This document shows, one piece after another, positions 50,771 through 62,667 of a stretch of 64,000 nucleotides of DNA (within the stretch, counting starts at the first letter, position 1; each line of letters opens with the position of its first letter). The position numbers and the translations under genes are program-made. The stretch lies in assembly GCA_003290165.1 (NCBI GenBank), contig QNQO01000601.1:124001-188000 (forward strand). The letters run 5' to 3'. Under the pieces are notes generated by a model. The model saw only the letters and a list, made by a program, of their open reading frames with translations. It did not search any database and was not told where the DNA came from. The DNA comes from Berberis thunbergii. Taxonomy: Eukaryota; Streptophyta; Magnoliopsida; Ranunculales; Berberidaceae.

Positions 50771-51249
50771 AACATTTTTATTCATTCCGCCTTGTCGTCT
50801 TTCTTTGACATAGGTTGGTTGAATCACTAGGACGTCGAATGGTTTATCCATAGTATAGAGCTTCACCATTTTACATTGCAAATGACTCAGGATCATTGTT
50901 GCGTAGTCATGTCCGATGGTGGGCCTGTTGCAGACAATTTAGTTGGGGGTTGAGTTGCTCGAGCTGTGTCTTGTCCCCAGGGTGCTTGAGGCTATTTGTT
51001 TGTCTGATTAGTTGGCTACAATTGCTGCTATGGGAAAGTTGCGATGGTCAACTGTATATGTCAGAGCGTCTGCATCGAATCGGGCGTCGTAAGCTCGGGC
51101 GGACACACTATATAGCGTTTATTTGGGCACTGGCCGTACGATCTATGTATTGGCTCGAGTGGCCTTTGCTGGTAATAGGATGTCAGCTTGTTTGAGCGTG
51201 AAGACACTGACTCGGCTAGATTTGTCTTGGCGGCCATTGTTTTGAAATA
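50771..51249. other. Spacer, no gene
   Basis: No recognised homology; lies between the extra ORF and the tandem array. Confidence 0.4.
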
Positions 51250-52095
51250 GAGCGGGGGCAAGTGGCGAGCTGCATGGGGCTGCCACCTTTTGAGTCATCT
51301 ATGTCCGAATGATGTGGACTACAGGTTCGGGGAGTAAGGATTTGGCAACTACGATTAAGAGCAGTAGTCCCGTGGTGAGTCACCGGCATTAATCGGGGAC
51401 TGACTAGTCTCTTACCTTTCGAACCATATATACCCGCGCAATGGGGGCTACAAGTTCGAGTAAAGGGATTTGGCGACCAGGTTGAAAAGCAGTGGTCTCG
51501 TGGCAAACCATCAAGATTAGTTCCAGATTGACTAGGCTCTCACCTTTCAAATCATCTACACCTGTTCGCATCAAGCTACAAATTTGGAACTTTTCGGCAG
51601 CCACGCTGAAAAACAGTAGTCTCGTGGTGAGCCATCATAATCAATTCGTGGATGACTAGGGTCCCACCTTCTAGACTATCTACACCCATGCAGTATGGGC
51701 TACAAGTTTAGGGTTGGTGATTCAGTGACCACGTTGAAAAATAGTGGTCCCATGGCAAGCCGTCGAAATCAGTTTGGGACTGACTAGGCTCCCATCTTTG
51801 GAACTATCTACACCCGTGCAGTGGGAGCTACAAGTTCAGGGTCGGTGATTCGGCGGCCACGCTAAAAAGCAATTATCACAAGGCAAGCCGACAAAATCAG
51901 TTCAGGATTGACTAGGCTCCCATCTTCTAAACAATCTACACCCTCGCAGTGGGGACTACAAGTCCAAGGTTGGTAATTTGGCGGCCACGCTGAAAAGGGT
52001 GGTCCAATGGCTAACCGTCGAAATCAGTTTGGGACTGACTCGGCTCCCACCTTCCAACCCATCTACACTCACGTAGTGGGGGCTATAGGTCTGGG
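51250..52095 (+). repeat. Tandem array of about 125-133-bp units in the Tat-type element
   Basis: Six to seven diverged head-to-tail units. Each contains GACTAGGCTCCCACCTT, then ATCTACACCC, then a word like GGGGGCTACAAGTTC, then CGGCGGCCACGCTGAAAA. The CTACAAGTT-like word recurs near 51327, 51451, 51577, 51698, 51831 and 51958. Confidence 0.88.
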
Positions 52096-53880
52096 CTTTG
52101 ATTACAAGCTTTTGTTACTAGTCGTCACCAACTAGGCTTAGCAGATTGGGTTCGACGATCATTGACTGCGAAGGGGGGCAATGATCCCTGGCAAGTCTTC
52201 ATCATTAGGCGTGATAGCGCTGATTAGACTCCCACTTCCTAGACTATCGAGATCCGTGCTAAGTGGACTAGGTGTCGGGAAGTACCAGAAGCCATCATCA
52301 TCAGCTTAGGCTGACTAAGCTTGCCCGGTTGGAGAGCGGTTTTACTCTTTTGAGGGTGTGCGAACTCATGTCCACTAGTGTTGCGCATTGTGTGGACAAC
52401 ATTCCCTTAAAACAAACAGCGATCCGTAAGTACGATCCGTGTGTCAAGGTTGATTTGGATTTGCACTCGTGCCAAGCATGTAATAGAATATTGTTTGAAT
52501 GGTGGACCGAGTGGATCGAGCCTTTGGGCCCGCAAAGGAAGAGTTAGGGTTTCCTGTATGATTTTGCTACGTGAATGGTGTGTTTCGTGCGGTGTCACAT
52601 CTGTGGCATAGCCTGCGGGACGGTGGAGTACTGGTTACTCCCTCTGAATTGATGGGGTTGCGGGCACGCCATTAATTTAGGTAACATTATATGCACACTT
52701 TCCTTGAGAATCATCATTTCTTTTTTTCCCACACGGTATTCTATGCTTAGCAGTTAATACAAGAGGCCCGTTTGGTGAACCATTACGCCTAGATAACATT
52801 ATCTTCCAATTGATGTAGGCACTATCTTTCGCAAAGCTTATTTCCTTAATGTTCTTGTTTGAAGAAAATGTTTTGGGTTTTCCAAAGGCTGATGGGAGAT
52901 CTCTAGCAATGGAGTCCTCGAATGTTCTGACATTTGCACTGATCAGTGCGACGATAGTTGTTATTATGTGTGGTCACCTGATTTGGGTGGGCACATAGTT
53001 GATCTGCTGAGGTATCATAATTTCTTTACATATCGTGGAGAAGTAGTACGGATTCTCTCCCAAGGGAAGAGTCTTTCGTTTATTTGCAGGTGTCTTATCG
53101 TTGTTCCTGAATGTTTAATTTTAGTGACAACATCAGCGGCCATTGTCAGAGCACCTGCCCCCATCACTTCTCAATTATTTCCTTCGCCTCGCCTTGCGCT
53201 AGAAGTCAACATCTGGGTTGAGGTGGAGTTGGACATGGCTTGTCGGAGTGGGCCATTGATTCCCAAATATTCTTGATTTTCTTGCACGGAAAGGTATAGG
53301 TGATCTGAATTCACCTGATACTTGTCCCAGGTTCAAAAAGTGTGTGAGTTGGACTTCAAATTTTTGCCACCAGTCCTGGTTGCCGATTTTGTACTACCTC
53401 AGACCATATTTGAGGGGTATGTCTGCGGAGGTGTTTGAACACAATGCTTTCATCTTGCTCTTGCTCCATCCAGTCATTGCGGAGAAGTTGAAGAGTGAAG
53501 TCTTGTTCTGATGCCTTTAGTAGTTAGATCGTTTAAGCGAGTTTTTTACTCCATGTCGCACTCTATTAAGATGCTTGTAGTATGTAGTCTTTTGTATTAG
53601 CCACAAGGCATTTGTTGTTACATCTTTCCAATAATCAATAGAGTTTGTTTTCATAATTTGAAGAGTAAACCTTGTAGAGGGGTCAATCTATGTACTGACG
53701 AAACGTCGGGGGATGTGTTCCTTCTTACCGTGGCCTATCCGTTTTGCTGGGTGTAAGAGCTTATTGCTCCTGTGTTGCTTGAATGTGACGACTCTACCAT
53801 CATTTTGCTTGGCACTGGTTCAGGCTACTTTTCAAGATGTAGTTGGATCTGGGAGCATTCTATCCTCTTCAGTGTGGTAT
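52096..53880. other. Uncharacterised part of the Tat-type element
   Basis: The place where reverse transcriptase and integrase would be expected, but none of their motifs is found on either strand. The plus strand at about 52700-53650 has the look of a decayed gene end, with T-rich sequence and AATCAATAGAGTTTG near 53630, but no family is recognised. Confidence 0.4.
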
Positions 53881-53899
53881 AATGGCAGCTTCATGCCAT

Positions 53900-54267
53900 A
53901 GGTTGGTCTCCATGTATTGTCCCTTAGGAGTGGTTATCGGTGTACTTAACGCACTGGGAAGGGTGGAGACTACTGTTTCCATCTGGTGGAGCCATGGTCT
54001 TCCCAAGATAAGGTTTTAGGTTGATGGCACATCTGCAACCATGAAGTGCATAAACAAAACCTTCCTTAACTGTGGCTCCCCTGCCACTATTTCTAACCTT
54101 ATCTTTCCAAGGGGGAAGTATTTCTCCCCGCTAAATCCAATCAATGGTTGATCTGAGGGTGTCTGGTTTTCCTCTTTGAAGTCCATGTTGTGGTATGCAC
54201 TATTAAACAAAACATTGAGCGAGCTTCTTGTATCCACTAGAGCTATCTTTATCTCCCACTTTGCCAT
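53900..54267 (-). pseudogene. Protease remnant of the Tat-type element
   Basis: Aspartic protease that would cut the polyprotein. IKIALVDTRSSLNVLF shows the active-site turn with Arg in place of Gly (D-T-R instead of D-T-G). Then come GKIRLEIVAG and FMVADVPS; after a stop at 54016 the linker word LILGRPWLHQM typical of this lineage is still visible to about 53970. Inactive by its key residue. Confidence 0.75.
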
Positions 54268-54593
54268 GGAGACCGAGATGACTAGGGCGTTGTTGTGTGG
54301 CGCTCGGACTCCTTCAAGGTCCTTGCCCGTAAAGGTAAAGGTAAAGATGGGAATGGGGCTCTAAATCCTTGAGTGGCAGATGTGTATGTCCTCGTTCGCG
54401 AGTTGTGTCCACATCTCCAGTAAGGTTTGCTTGCAAGACTTGTATGACTGATCTGCATTCGGTCTGATCCCATGAAAGACATAGATTATCCCAGGGTATC
54501 CTTCTCTATCACTTTAACTAACTCCCCCATATCCCCAGCTAGTTCTGGCCATTTTTCAGAGTTCAAAAATTCCTTCACTTTTCCTCTGTGGAT

Positions 54594-55905
54594 TCAGTAT
54601 TCAACTTCATATCTCAGACTCTTGCAGTCATTGGTATCGTGGACACCCTCCTTGTGGTATGAGCAGTACTTATCATTGTCACGCTTGGCTGGGTCTTCGC
54701 GTTGCTTTGGAGACCACTTCAGATCCTCCCAATTCTTCATGAAGTTTAGCACATCTGACAGGCTGGAATTGCCTGATATAAACATTAATCCTAATGAAAC
54801 GAGTTGTGATTAGACCGACTAGAGTCTGAACTGTTGTTGCTACGCTTTCTCTTGTTTTGTTCTTCATCCTCACGTATTTTTCCCTCCTTCTTGTCATTAG
54901 GAGTGGAAGGCTTCTTCTCGCCTTCAGTTTTCCTTTTCACGATTCTTATCTCCTCCAAGGTAATGTGCTTCTGAGCGCTTTTGAGGATCTCTGTTATGTC
55001 TAGAGGGGGCTCTAAGGTGAGGTCTCCATAGAGCTTGCCTTCCTTGAGTCCCGCAGTGAAGGTTGTCACGGTTGTGTCGTCGCTGCATCCGTCAATGAGA
55101 GTCAACTCGTTGTTGAAGCACGTGAATACTCTCTGAGAGTCTCATGGGACTTCTGTTTTAGAAATAGTATATAGTGTGTGCCTTTTCAGAAACGCAGGCT
55201 CCCTAAGAATCGTGTAAGGAACTCCCTTGCTAGTGTGTTGAAGGAGTTGATGAACCTCGACGAAAGGCTGTGGATCCATGTCAGTGGTGACTTTTTCAGG
55301 CTAGTGGAAAAAGTCCTACACATCACTGACTCTGGTCTTCTTTTAGGGCAGTTACGTGTTAGTAATGATGTAGGTGGTCGAATGGATTGGTGGTTCCGTC
55401 ATAGAAGTCGAGCTTCGGAGGAGTGAACTTCCTCAGGAGGGCCTCATTCATGATCCGGTCCACAAATGGTGGGACGGAGAGGCGATACAATACGTCTAGG
55501 TTGTGCACCCCTCTGCGAAGGGGGTTCTGAGATTCGAGCCTCTCTCCCCTGGCAGTAGGCTCATTGTAAGCCGCGCAACCTCCCTTAGTCCAATTAGAAC
55601 TAGTGGGGGCTTGGCTTTCCTGAGCTTGCTCTCTGCCATCCTCTGGAAATGGAGGCTTGTGCTTATCTTGGTCTCCATTAGCAGGTGGTGGATTTTTTCG
55701 TGTGAGAGCCTCCACCGCCTTGGCTATCTGTTGCATTTTAGACGAAAGTCTATCGATCCAGGGATCCGTCGTGTTGTGTTGACGCAGAGGCATGAGTCTA
55801 CAACCCGTGTATGACTGGAGCCACTGAAAGCAGCGGTATCGCACCGGCATAAGCGTTTGACATGTCCCCCTGTTCTCGGTTGTTGCGTGACCTAGTGGTC
55901 ACTAT
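54594..55905 (-). pseudogene. Gag of the Tat-type element
   Basis: The start context VTTRSRNN is visible at about 55905, but the initiator codon reads ATA. Frames: 55359-55850 (DRIMNEALLRKFTPPKLDFY, the start of the gag domain), 54791-55105 (LIDGCSDDTTVTTFTAGL, EILKSAQKHITLEEI, then a Lys/Arg-rich segment) and 54594-54785 (SLSDVLNFMKNWEDLKW and the zinc-binding word CSYHKEGVHDTNDC). The order is that of Tat/Retand gag. Frameshifts separate all three pieces. Confidence 0.8.
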
Positions 55906-55958
55906 CTTTTTGGGTTTTGAAAGGAGACGACGCTAGTAAAAAGTTAAGAACTTTGTCG

Positions 55959-55976
55959 TCCCCGCGGACGGCGTCA
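55959..55976 (-). promoter_or_regulatory. Primer-binding site of the Tat-type element
   Basis: On the minus strand TGACGCCGTCCGCGGGGA, three bases after the LTR end ACTGCATCA. The related site at 62597-62614 differs at several bases. Confidence 0.65.
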
Positions 55977-55979
55977 AAC

Positions 55980-56424
55980 TGATGCAGTCGATTTCTGCTC
56001 CCTGTTTTAACATAATCCTGCTGACCTGCACAAGTAACGTACGTGAACCACAGACCACTATTGTGGTGGCTGATGGCACTCCGATGCTAAAGTCAGATAG
56101 GGATTTGAGGAAGGCGTAATGTTGTAAACAGGGAATTTGTATCATACCTTAGCTTACCAACCTCATGTCTTATTTATAGTGCATGAGTCCTGGTTCTACC
56201 AGGTCCTCGTAGGCGTAGTTTAGGAAGGAAATCTTTGTGAAGATCCTTCTTTAATTAGGAGTCGTGTTGTAGGAGGGATGTTCCCTGTCAGCCCTGTGCT
56301 CCTAGATACGCGGGAGATAGTTCTCAATCCAAGAGCAATCCATAGAAGGAAGTTTCCCTGCGTGGAATGTAATCTGGTATTTGCTTCTTAATTGGAAGCA
56401 GATAGCTACTGTAGTTGCCCATCA
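55980..56424 (-). repeat. 5' LTR of the Tat-type element, truncated
   Basis: Starts TGATGCAGTCGATTTCTGC and follows 47931 onward until TAGTTGCCCATC at about 56424, where similarity stops; about 230 bp are missing. Confidence 0.85.
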
Positions 56425-56649
56425 AGGCACCTCGTTGTTGCTTATTCCAATCAGAAGTTGAACTTCTGGTCAGAACAAAAAACAAACACTCTAAATAAAG
56501 TGTTCGACTTCTTATTAAGATTTTTGACTCTATTCAGAAGCAAAAATAAACACCTTCTAAGATTAATTAACTAAAATAGCAACAAATGTTTCCATCTGAT
56601 GCATTTTCCAACAAAACAAATCACTACTTCTTGAATTTATAGATTTGAC
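56425..56649. other. Junction sequence, possible MITE piece
   Basis: Contains AATCAGAAGTTGAACTTCTG and near-palindromic stretches with AACAAACACTCTAAATAAAG, as seen in small hAT-like elements, but no ends can be drawn. Confidence 0.3.
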
Positions 56650-59600
56650 AATCATCAACTAACATGGTACAAGCAGGACCATTGGCAGAATGACAATAAA
56701 AAGATGGGGTGAAGGTTTTATTTTTTTAAGTAGCATATTTATTAGTAAATATTATTACAATACTAAAGTCTTACATAAATTGCTATAGTATGAGCTTGAG
56801 TGTTAAGAACCCGATCAACAAAGTTATAGTACCAAAATGATTGAAAAGAAAACAAACGTCTGATATTACTAAGGAGGTGCCAAACCCAGCGTGTTGGCGT
56901 CATAGGGTGTTTCAAAATGGAATTAAGAGTCCCTGAATCGCCCAGAAGTAATCATGTCCTCCACTGTCTAGTCTGGATCAGAAGTAAAGTCGCCTCTACT
57001 GTATAGCCTTTAGCCATTGTACTATCCATTACTATTCCTGTAATAGAGCTGACAAATGTGGCTACCACCTCACCTTGAAGATTCACTGCATGTACTTCAA
57101 TCGCTCCCTGTTTGAATTTAGCCAAAAAGCTTGCATCACAAGTAATAATAATAGCATATTGTGGGATAGGGAGGGGAATGGTTGAGATAAGACCGGGTTG
57201 AGGTTGACAGTATGTTGCCTGGCACATAGGGTTTGGATTGTTATAAATTCCAAGCAAGAGTGAACAAAGTCTGTGGGTGGGCCAAACAGTATAGTCACTG
57301 GAATATCTGGGCTCGGACTAGGGTTGCAAGGGTGAGGTTCTGTAATAGCATTTTTGATCAAATGATGGATGGTAGTGGGCTCAATGGAAAGACTCTGAGG
57401 ACAAGAAAACCAGGTGTGGTGCCAGGTACTCAGAGTCTGCTGCAAATGAGCAATAAATTTGGTCGGGCACAACTTGTAATTGTTAAAAACACAGTTGTTC
57501 TTGGTTTACCAGATTGTACTCAGAAAGGTCATGAACTGCGAAAGCATTTCATCTTTCACAACCGGGTGAGCTTTAGCAGATTGTCACATAAAGTTGAAGA
57601 ATAAAGGGATATTGGGCGAGGTAAAATGTTCAGCATGCCAGTCAATGGGAATTAACGAGATGCACCATAGATGATGACTTATCAGACATAAGAAGAAGAG
57701 ATGGACAATATCCTCATAGTGATTGCTATAAAACGGGCACTGGTCGGCAATGGGGGTGTGCAATCTAACTAGATTGGCTCTAGTAGATAGAATATTTTGG
57801 AAAATCTTTGAGGAAAAGAGTGTTCTACGTGGCCCTGATCCGCCAAAACTCACTATTGGGGAATAGAGGCAAAGCCTACAAAAGTTGCCCTAGAGAAAGT
57901 TTTGATCGCACTCTTGATCGTGAAGTTCCCTAGCTTGTCAAATAACCAAATAAGCGAGCCCGGAGTATCAGAAAATATGATCAGAATGTGAATAATGTCG
58001 GAGGCAACTGGATCGGGAAATAAGGAGTGAATCAAATCAGAATTCCATCAAGGTTTGTGTTCATTATCAGTAATCCATAGGTCGAGAATACTTGTAGGGA
58101 AAGCATGAGAAAATGAGTCAACGATACAATCCAAGAGGATTGAGGCCGGTTTGACCCAGCAATCCCGCCAAATATCAATGGTAGTACTCAAACAAACTTG
58201 CCAAAACAAGTGATGTTTCATCTCTTTCAGAGAAGAGATATTGCCCTCAAGGCAAAAGACACAATGGCAGGGGCTTTAGCAATCTGATAGATGTTCTGTC
58301 TGTTGAAGTAAAAAAGCTTTCAGTTGTTGGACATGGGCATTAAGCAACGAATATAAAAGTTGTCGCGGGCTTTTAGCCAGAAGAGCTAGGTTTTCGTTCC
58401 TAGAGCTGGGAATATTGAGACCACCGGAGATGGAGGGCTGGGAAATGAGATTCCAAGTACACATGTGTTTGGATTTACTCTCAACCACTCCATTCCAACA
58501 AAAGTTACAAGCCAAGTTATCAATTTGCTTAGAGATGGAACAAGGGAAAGGAAAGTTTGCATGTTGTAGGCTTGGATGGATTTAATCACAACCTTAATCA
58601 TAACTGTTCTCCCAGCTTGAGAAAGGACTTCAGACTTCCAGACACAAATTTTATCATTAATTTTATCCACAAGGAAATGGAAATCATTGTTTTTATGCTT
58701 AGAGAACAAAAGGGGGAGCCAAGGTATCTATCTTTTGGATTGTAGAATTTGGATCCAAGAATTCTATTTATCATCCTAGCATGTTGTTGATGACATTAGT
58801 GTTATAGAAGACAGACAATTTATCAAAATTAACTCCTTGTCCATAAGCGAGGCAGTGCATGTTGAGGATGTCTTTGATTGCGTGTGCTTCAGCTAAGGTA
58901 GCACGACAAAAGAGCATGCGATCATCAGCATATAACAGATGACTGATCGAGGGTGGATGATGCCTAATTTTCATGTCCATAATGATGTGTTCTGATACTG
59001 CCTGACCAAGGAGATGAGAAATAGCCTCAGCAATCAGGATGAACAGATAAGGTTATAGAGGATCACCTTGTCAGAGGCCCCTAGAGGGAATGATAAGGGA
59101 AAATAGGGATCCATTAAAAAGAACCTGGAGAGACGTGATCAGAAAAACATTGGGAAATCATCTGAATCTAACAACTCGAAAAACCAAGTTGTTCAAGAAT
59201 TTCCATTCAACTCTATCATAAGCCTTGGCCATGTCAATCTTGATAGTTATCCAACCTTGTTTTTTTTTTTTTTTTGCGAAAGTGTTTCATCTGGAAAAAT
59301 GTTTCATGGGCGAGGCTGACATTATCAGCAATAGGGCGGCCTCCAAGGAAAGCTCCTTGATTCGTAGAAATGATGTTATCTAACAAGGATTTAAGGTGGT
59401 TCGAAATAATCTTAGAAATCACCTTGTAATAACATTGCATAGCCCGATAGGTCTAAATTTGTTCGGCGGGATATGATTATCAACTTTGGGGATTAAAATG
59501 TTAAACGTTTCATTCAGCTTAGGATCCAAATCATGAGTGGTAAAAAGTTTTGAACGACCTGCACCACATCAGCTTTCACAATCTCCCAATAGTGTTGAAA

Positions 59601-61906
59601 CAATAAGGCATGAAACCCATCTAGGTTGGGGGTTTTGTGGTTTCCAAAGGAATATATAGTTTTCTTGATTTCCTCTTCAGAGGGAACAACAAGAATAGAC
59701 TCTTTTTTATCACAAATAATTGGGGAGAAAAGAGACAGGAAATCTGAATTAGTGGTCGAATAAGAAGAATGAAAAATATTGGTAATCATTAAGGACTTTT
59801 CAAACAGACTCATGATTATGCCAAACATTAGACTCGTCTTTCAGGCAAAGGATAAGATTGTGCTTGCGTCGGAGCAAGAAAGAAAAGTGAAAGAACTTGG
59901 TATTCTTATCATCTTCTTTAAGCCAAGAGCAGCTCGATTTATTCCGCCAAAACAGTTCGTCTCTGATAAAAGTTCATCAAGTCTATTCTCAAGCACCCTG
60001 ATCTCTATCGCATTATCTCTAGAAGGAGGTTCATTTTGGAATTGATCCAAGGCAGTGCAAACCTCCGAGATATTAAGCTAAATATTGCGAAATTCAAGTT
60101 TATTCCATTTGGTGAGAGTAAAACTAAGGTTATTAGATTTTAAATGAAAATTACGAGCAAGAACCTCGTGGTGTCTAGGAGACCATGAAGAATTAACAAG
60201 ATGACGACATCTAGGATCTCTAGTCCACATGTGAAAAAACTTGAAGGGTTTGGGACCTTTATGACGGAGATTGGGCACTAGTTGAAGAAATAGGGCTTTG
60301 AGATCGAAAGCAGATGTGTGATGACATGGGCAATGGCTAAAGGAAAGCATTGCATCCAGTCAGTAGATACGAGGATGCAGTCAAGTTTTAGCTTTAATGC
60401 CATTACGATTTTTTTTATTGTTATTCTAGGTGAATAGAGACCCATTCAGAGGAAAATTCATCAAGTTATGATAATCAAGAAAGGAGCATAAATGAGCTAA
60501 GGAAGTAAGAGATGGATTATTGCCCCCATTTTGTCTTTTTTTTATTAAGAATGACATTAAGATCTCCAATGACCAGTCCAAGAAGATTTTGGGAAGAGTA
60601 TAAATTGGACATGTCATCCCAGAATTTAGATCTAAGTGATGGATTCAGTTCGCCATGCACAAACAAAGCCGACCAAGGACCGGTAGTAAAATATTTATCT
60701 GAAGTGCAGTTGAAATAATATTTACAGTAAGAATTAATAGATAGTTGAATACCTTCCTTCCAGAAGATAGAGTTCCTCCAGACTGACCAGTAGTAGCAAC
60801 TGAGACTTTGTGCTTATACCCCTGTCTCTGACAAATACTTTCCATCCTAGCTATAGGTGTTTTAGTTTCAGAAATAAATAGGACATCTAGATTGGACTTT
60901 AGGGAGAGGGACTTTATATTCCGGAATACACAAAAAGACCCTATGCCACGCGCATTCCAAGAGATGATCATGATTGTGTCGGCGGCCCTTAACCTCATTC
61001 AAATTAACCATAATCCGAGTTCCCTGAGTTTCATTTAGATCTACCATAGCACGTGTCTCTTGGGGAAGAGCCCTTGCATTTGTCAGGATAGTAGGACTGT
61101 TGGATGTGGTGGGACGAAGAAATTGTTTGTCACCCTATATCATTCCCATTGTTTTTCTTTTCCTCCCAGAAATTGTTTCGCTACCTTGGGCTTCTTGGGC
61201 CACGTGTGAAAAGACCATGAACTTAAGCTTTCTCTTTCCCAACACAGATGGTCGGACTGTCTCAGCAATGTTTTCTATTTAAGGATAACTTTAAACTTCA
61301 TTTGTTGTTTTTGATTCACTGAGAGATGTTGAGAGCCAAAAGCTTCAAGAGACTTCAAGGGAAATGGAGATATTTGAGATGCCAAAGGCAGAGATGGGAC
61401 TGCATGTGTGTTCCCCGTTGTCCTTTGCCATCAGGAGTCAATAGTCTGTTGTTCATCAGGATTAGCGGTATCTGTTCAACTATTCTTCATCAGATCCTGA
61501 TTAGAGGGCTACGTCGACCTTCCAATGGATAAAAGGGGCTCAGTAACTTCCTCAGTTGTAATCTGATGGATCTAGATCCATGAGGGGCCTCCACAAGCAT
61601 CTCCTTCAAGATGTCATACAGGTTCAATTGCACTGTGTTTTCTTGTTTACCATGGAAGTCAGCTAGACGATGAGACTGAACGGTGTTGTTCCGAGATGCA
61701 GGACCTCGTAGTTCAACCAAGTCTTGTAGGGTAAACTCAAATCCCGATATGAGGAACTCTTGAGCAAGGTCAAAGGATGGATCTTCCAGTGGGGGAGAAG
61801 TGAAAGTAGGTGGTTGAGTTGAGAAGAGTTGATCAACTTCAACAAGATTGTGAGTTTCATAAGCAAAGGGGAGGGGAGAGATTGTGGAGTTTGGGTCAAT
61901 AGCAGT
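56650..61906 (-). mobile_element. LINE (L1-type non-LTR retrotransposon), decayed
   Basis: Minus-strand order: upstream ORF region (61490-61906), endonuclease, reverse transcriptase, zinc-finger-like linker and RNase H, finishing near an A-rich (plus-strand T-rich) stretch at about 56720. Many stops and frameshifts. The 5' side is cut at 61907 by a Tat-type LTR element, so the rest may continue beyond the window. No target duplication could be identified. Confidence 0.82.
56700..60998 (-). pseudogene. LINE ORF2: endonuclease, reverse transcriptase, RNase H
   Basis: Seen in order on the minus strand. AP endonuclease: MIISWNARGIGSFCVFRN and LDVLFISETK (about 60970), then LVIGDLNVIL (about 60560). 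Reverse transcriptase: NHKTPNLDGFHALLFQHYW (about 59640), IISTNQGAFLGGRPI (about 59360), IDMAKAYDRVEWKF (about 59200) and the active site LLYADD at 58921-58932. A zf-RVT-like cysteine/histidine segment with CPFYSNHYEDIVHLFFLC is at about 57700. RNase H: CDASFLAKFK (about 57130) and VDRVLNTQAH (about 56790). This is the complete domain set of plant L1 elements with RNase H, but no frame is open for more than about 120 codons. Confidence 0.82.
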
Positions 61907-62593
61907 TGATGATACACCAAAACGGTCCCTCCTTTGCGCCGTACACATGACAGGATGATCACGAGGAATGATAGGCCCTAGTGTCATCCCAACACTGATT
62001 CGGCCCAAATGATTTTAAACCAGCCCAACGCAATCCACCCGACGGACCTGAATTCTTATAGCCTGCTGAGCGCACGTTTCTCACAGCCATCCTCAATACC
62101 CGTAAGCCATGCTAAAGCAAGTGTCTTGAGGGTCAGTTCGAACGGACAATTGTAGTAGTTGTTCACTTCCAACTAGGAATCGAATACCAGAGTACATATC
62201 ACACATGGAAACTTCCATCTACGAATTACTCTCTGATTGGGAACTATCTCCTGCATATTTAGGAGCACAAGGCTAACATGGAAACTCCATTTCACAAGAC
62301 AACTTCTAATTAGATAAGGATCTCCACGAAAATCTCCTTCACTAAACTACGATATTGATGGCCTGGTCGAACCATTAATCTAATACTATAAATAAGACAT
62401 GAGATTGGTAAGCTAAGATACGCTACAAATTCCCTATTTACAGCATTACACCTTCCTCAGATTTCTGTCTGACTTTAGCATCGGAGTTTCATCGACCACC
62501 ACAACGGTGGTATGTGGCTCACGTGTGTTCCTTGTGCAGATTAGCAGGTTTGCAGGTCAAGGTCAAAACAGGGAGCGAAAAATGACTGTATCA
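61907..62593 (+). repeat. 5' LTR of the plus-strand Tat-type element
   Basis: Starts TGATGATACACCAAAACGG and ends GACTGTATCA; the reverse complement is collinear with 47931-48606 over its whole length. Confidence 0.85.
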
Positions 62594-62596
62594 GTT

Positions 62597-62614
62597 TGGC
62601 ATCATCCGTGGGGA
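62597..62614 (+). promoter_or_regulatory. Primer-binding site of the plus-strand Tat-type element
   Basis: TGGCATCATCCGTGGGGA, three bases after the LTR; a mutated relative of the site at 55959-55976. Confidence 0.65.
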
Positions 62615-62667
62615 CGACAAAGTTCCTAACCTTTCACTAGCATCATTTCTCTTCAGAGTACAAAAAG

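Larger units (their letters stand above)
47931..56424 (-). mobile_element. Non-autonomous Tat-type Ty3/gypsy element with antisense extra ORF
   Basis: LTRs of the same family and orientation at 47931-48606 and 55980-56424 (the latter truncated). Primer-binding site 55959-55976 and polypurine tract 48607-48634 lie correctly for a minus-strand element. Gag (about 54594-55905) and protease (54016-54267) are present but broken. I see no reverse transcriptase, RNase H or integrase between 48.6 and 53.9 kb. In their place are an extra ORF on the plus strand (48852-50730) and a tandem array (51250-52095), both known from Tat/Retand-type elements. No matching target duplication, because the right LTR is cut. 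Confidence 0.8.

Noticed and set aside
61490..62008. 172-codon minus-strand frame as a single protein
   Set aside because: Its first ~34 codons lie in the Tat LTR that starts at 61907; only the remainder belongs to the LINE.
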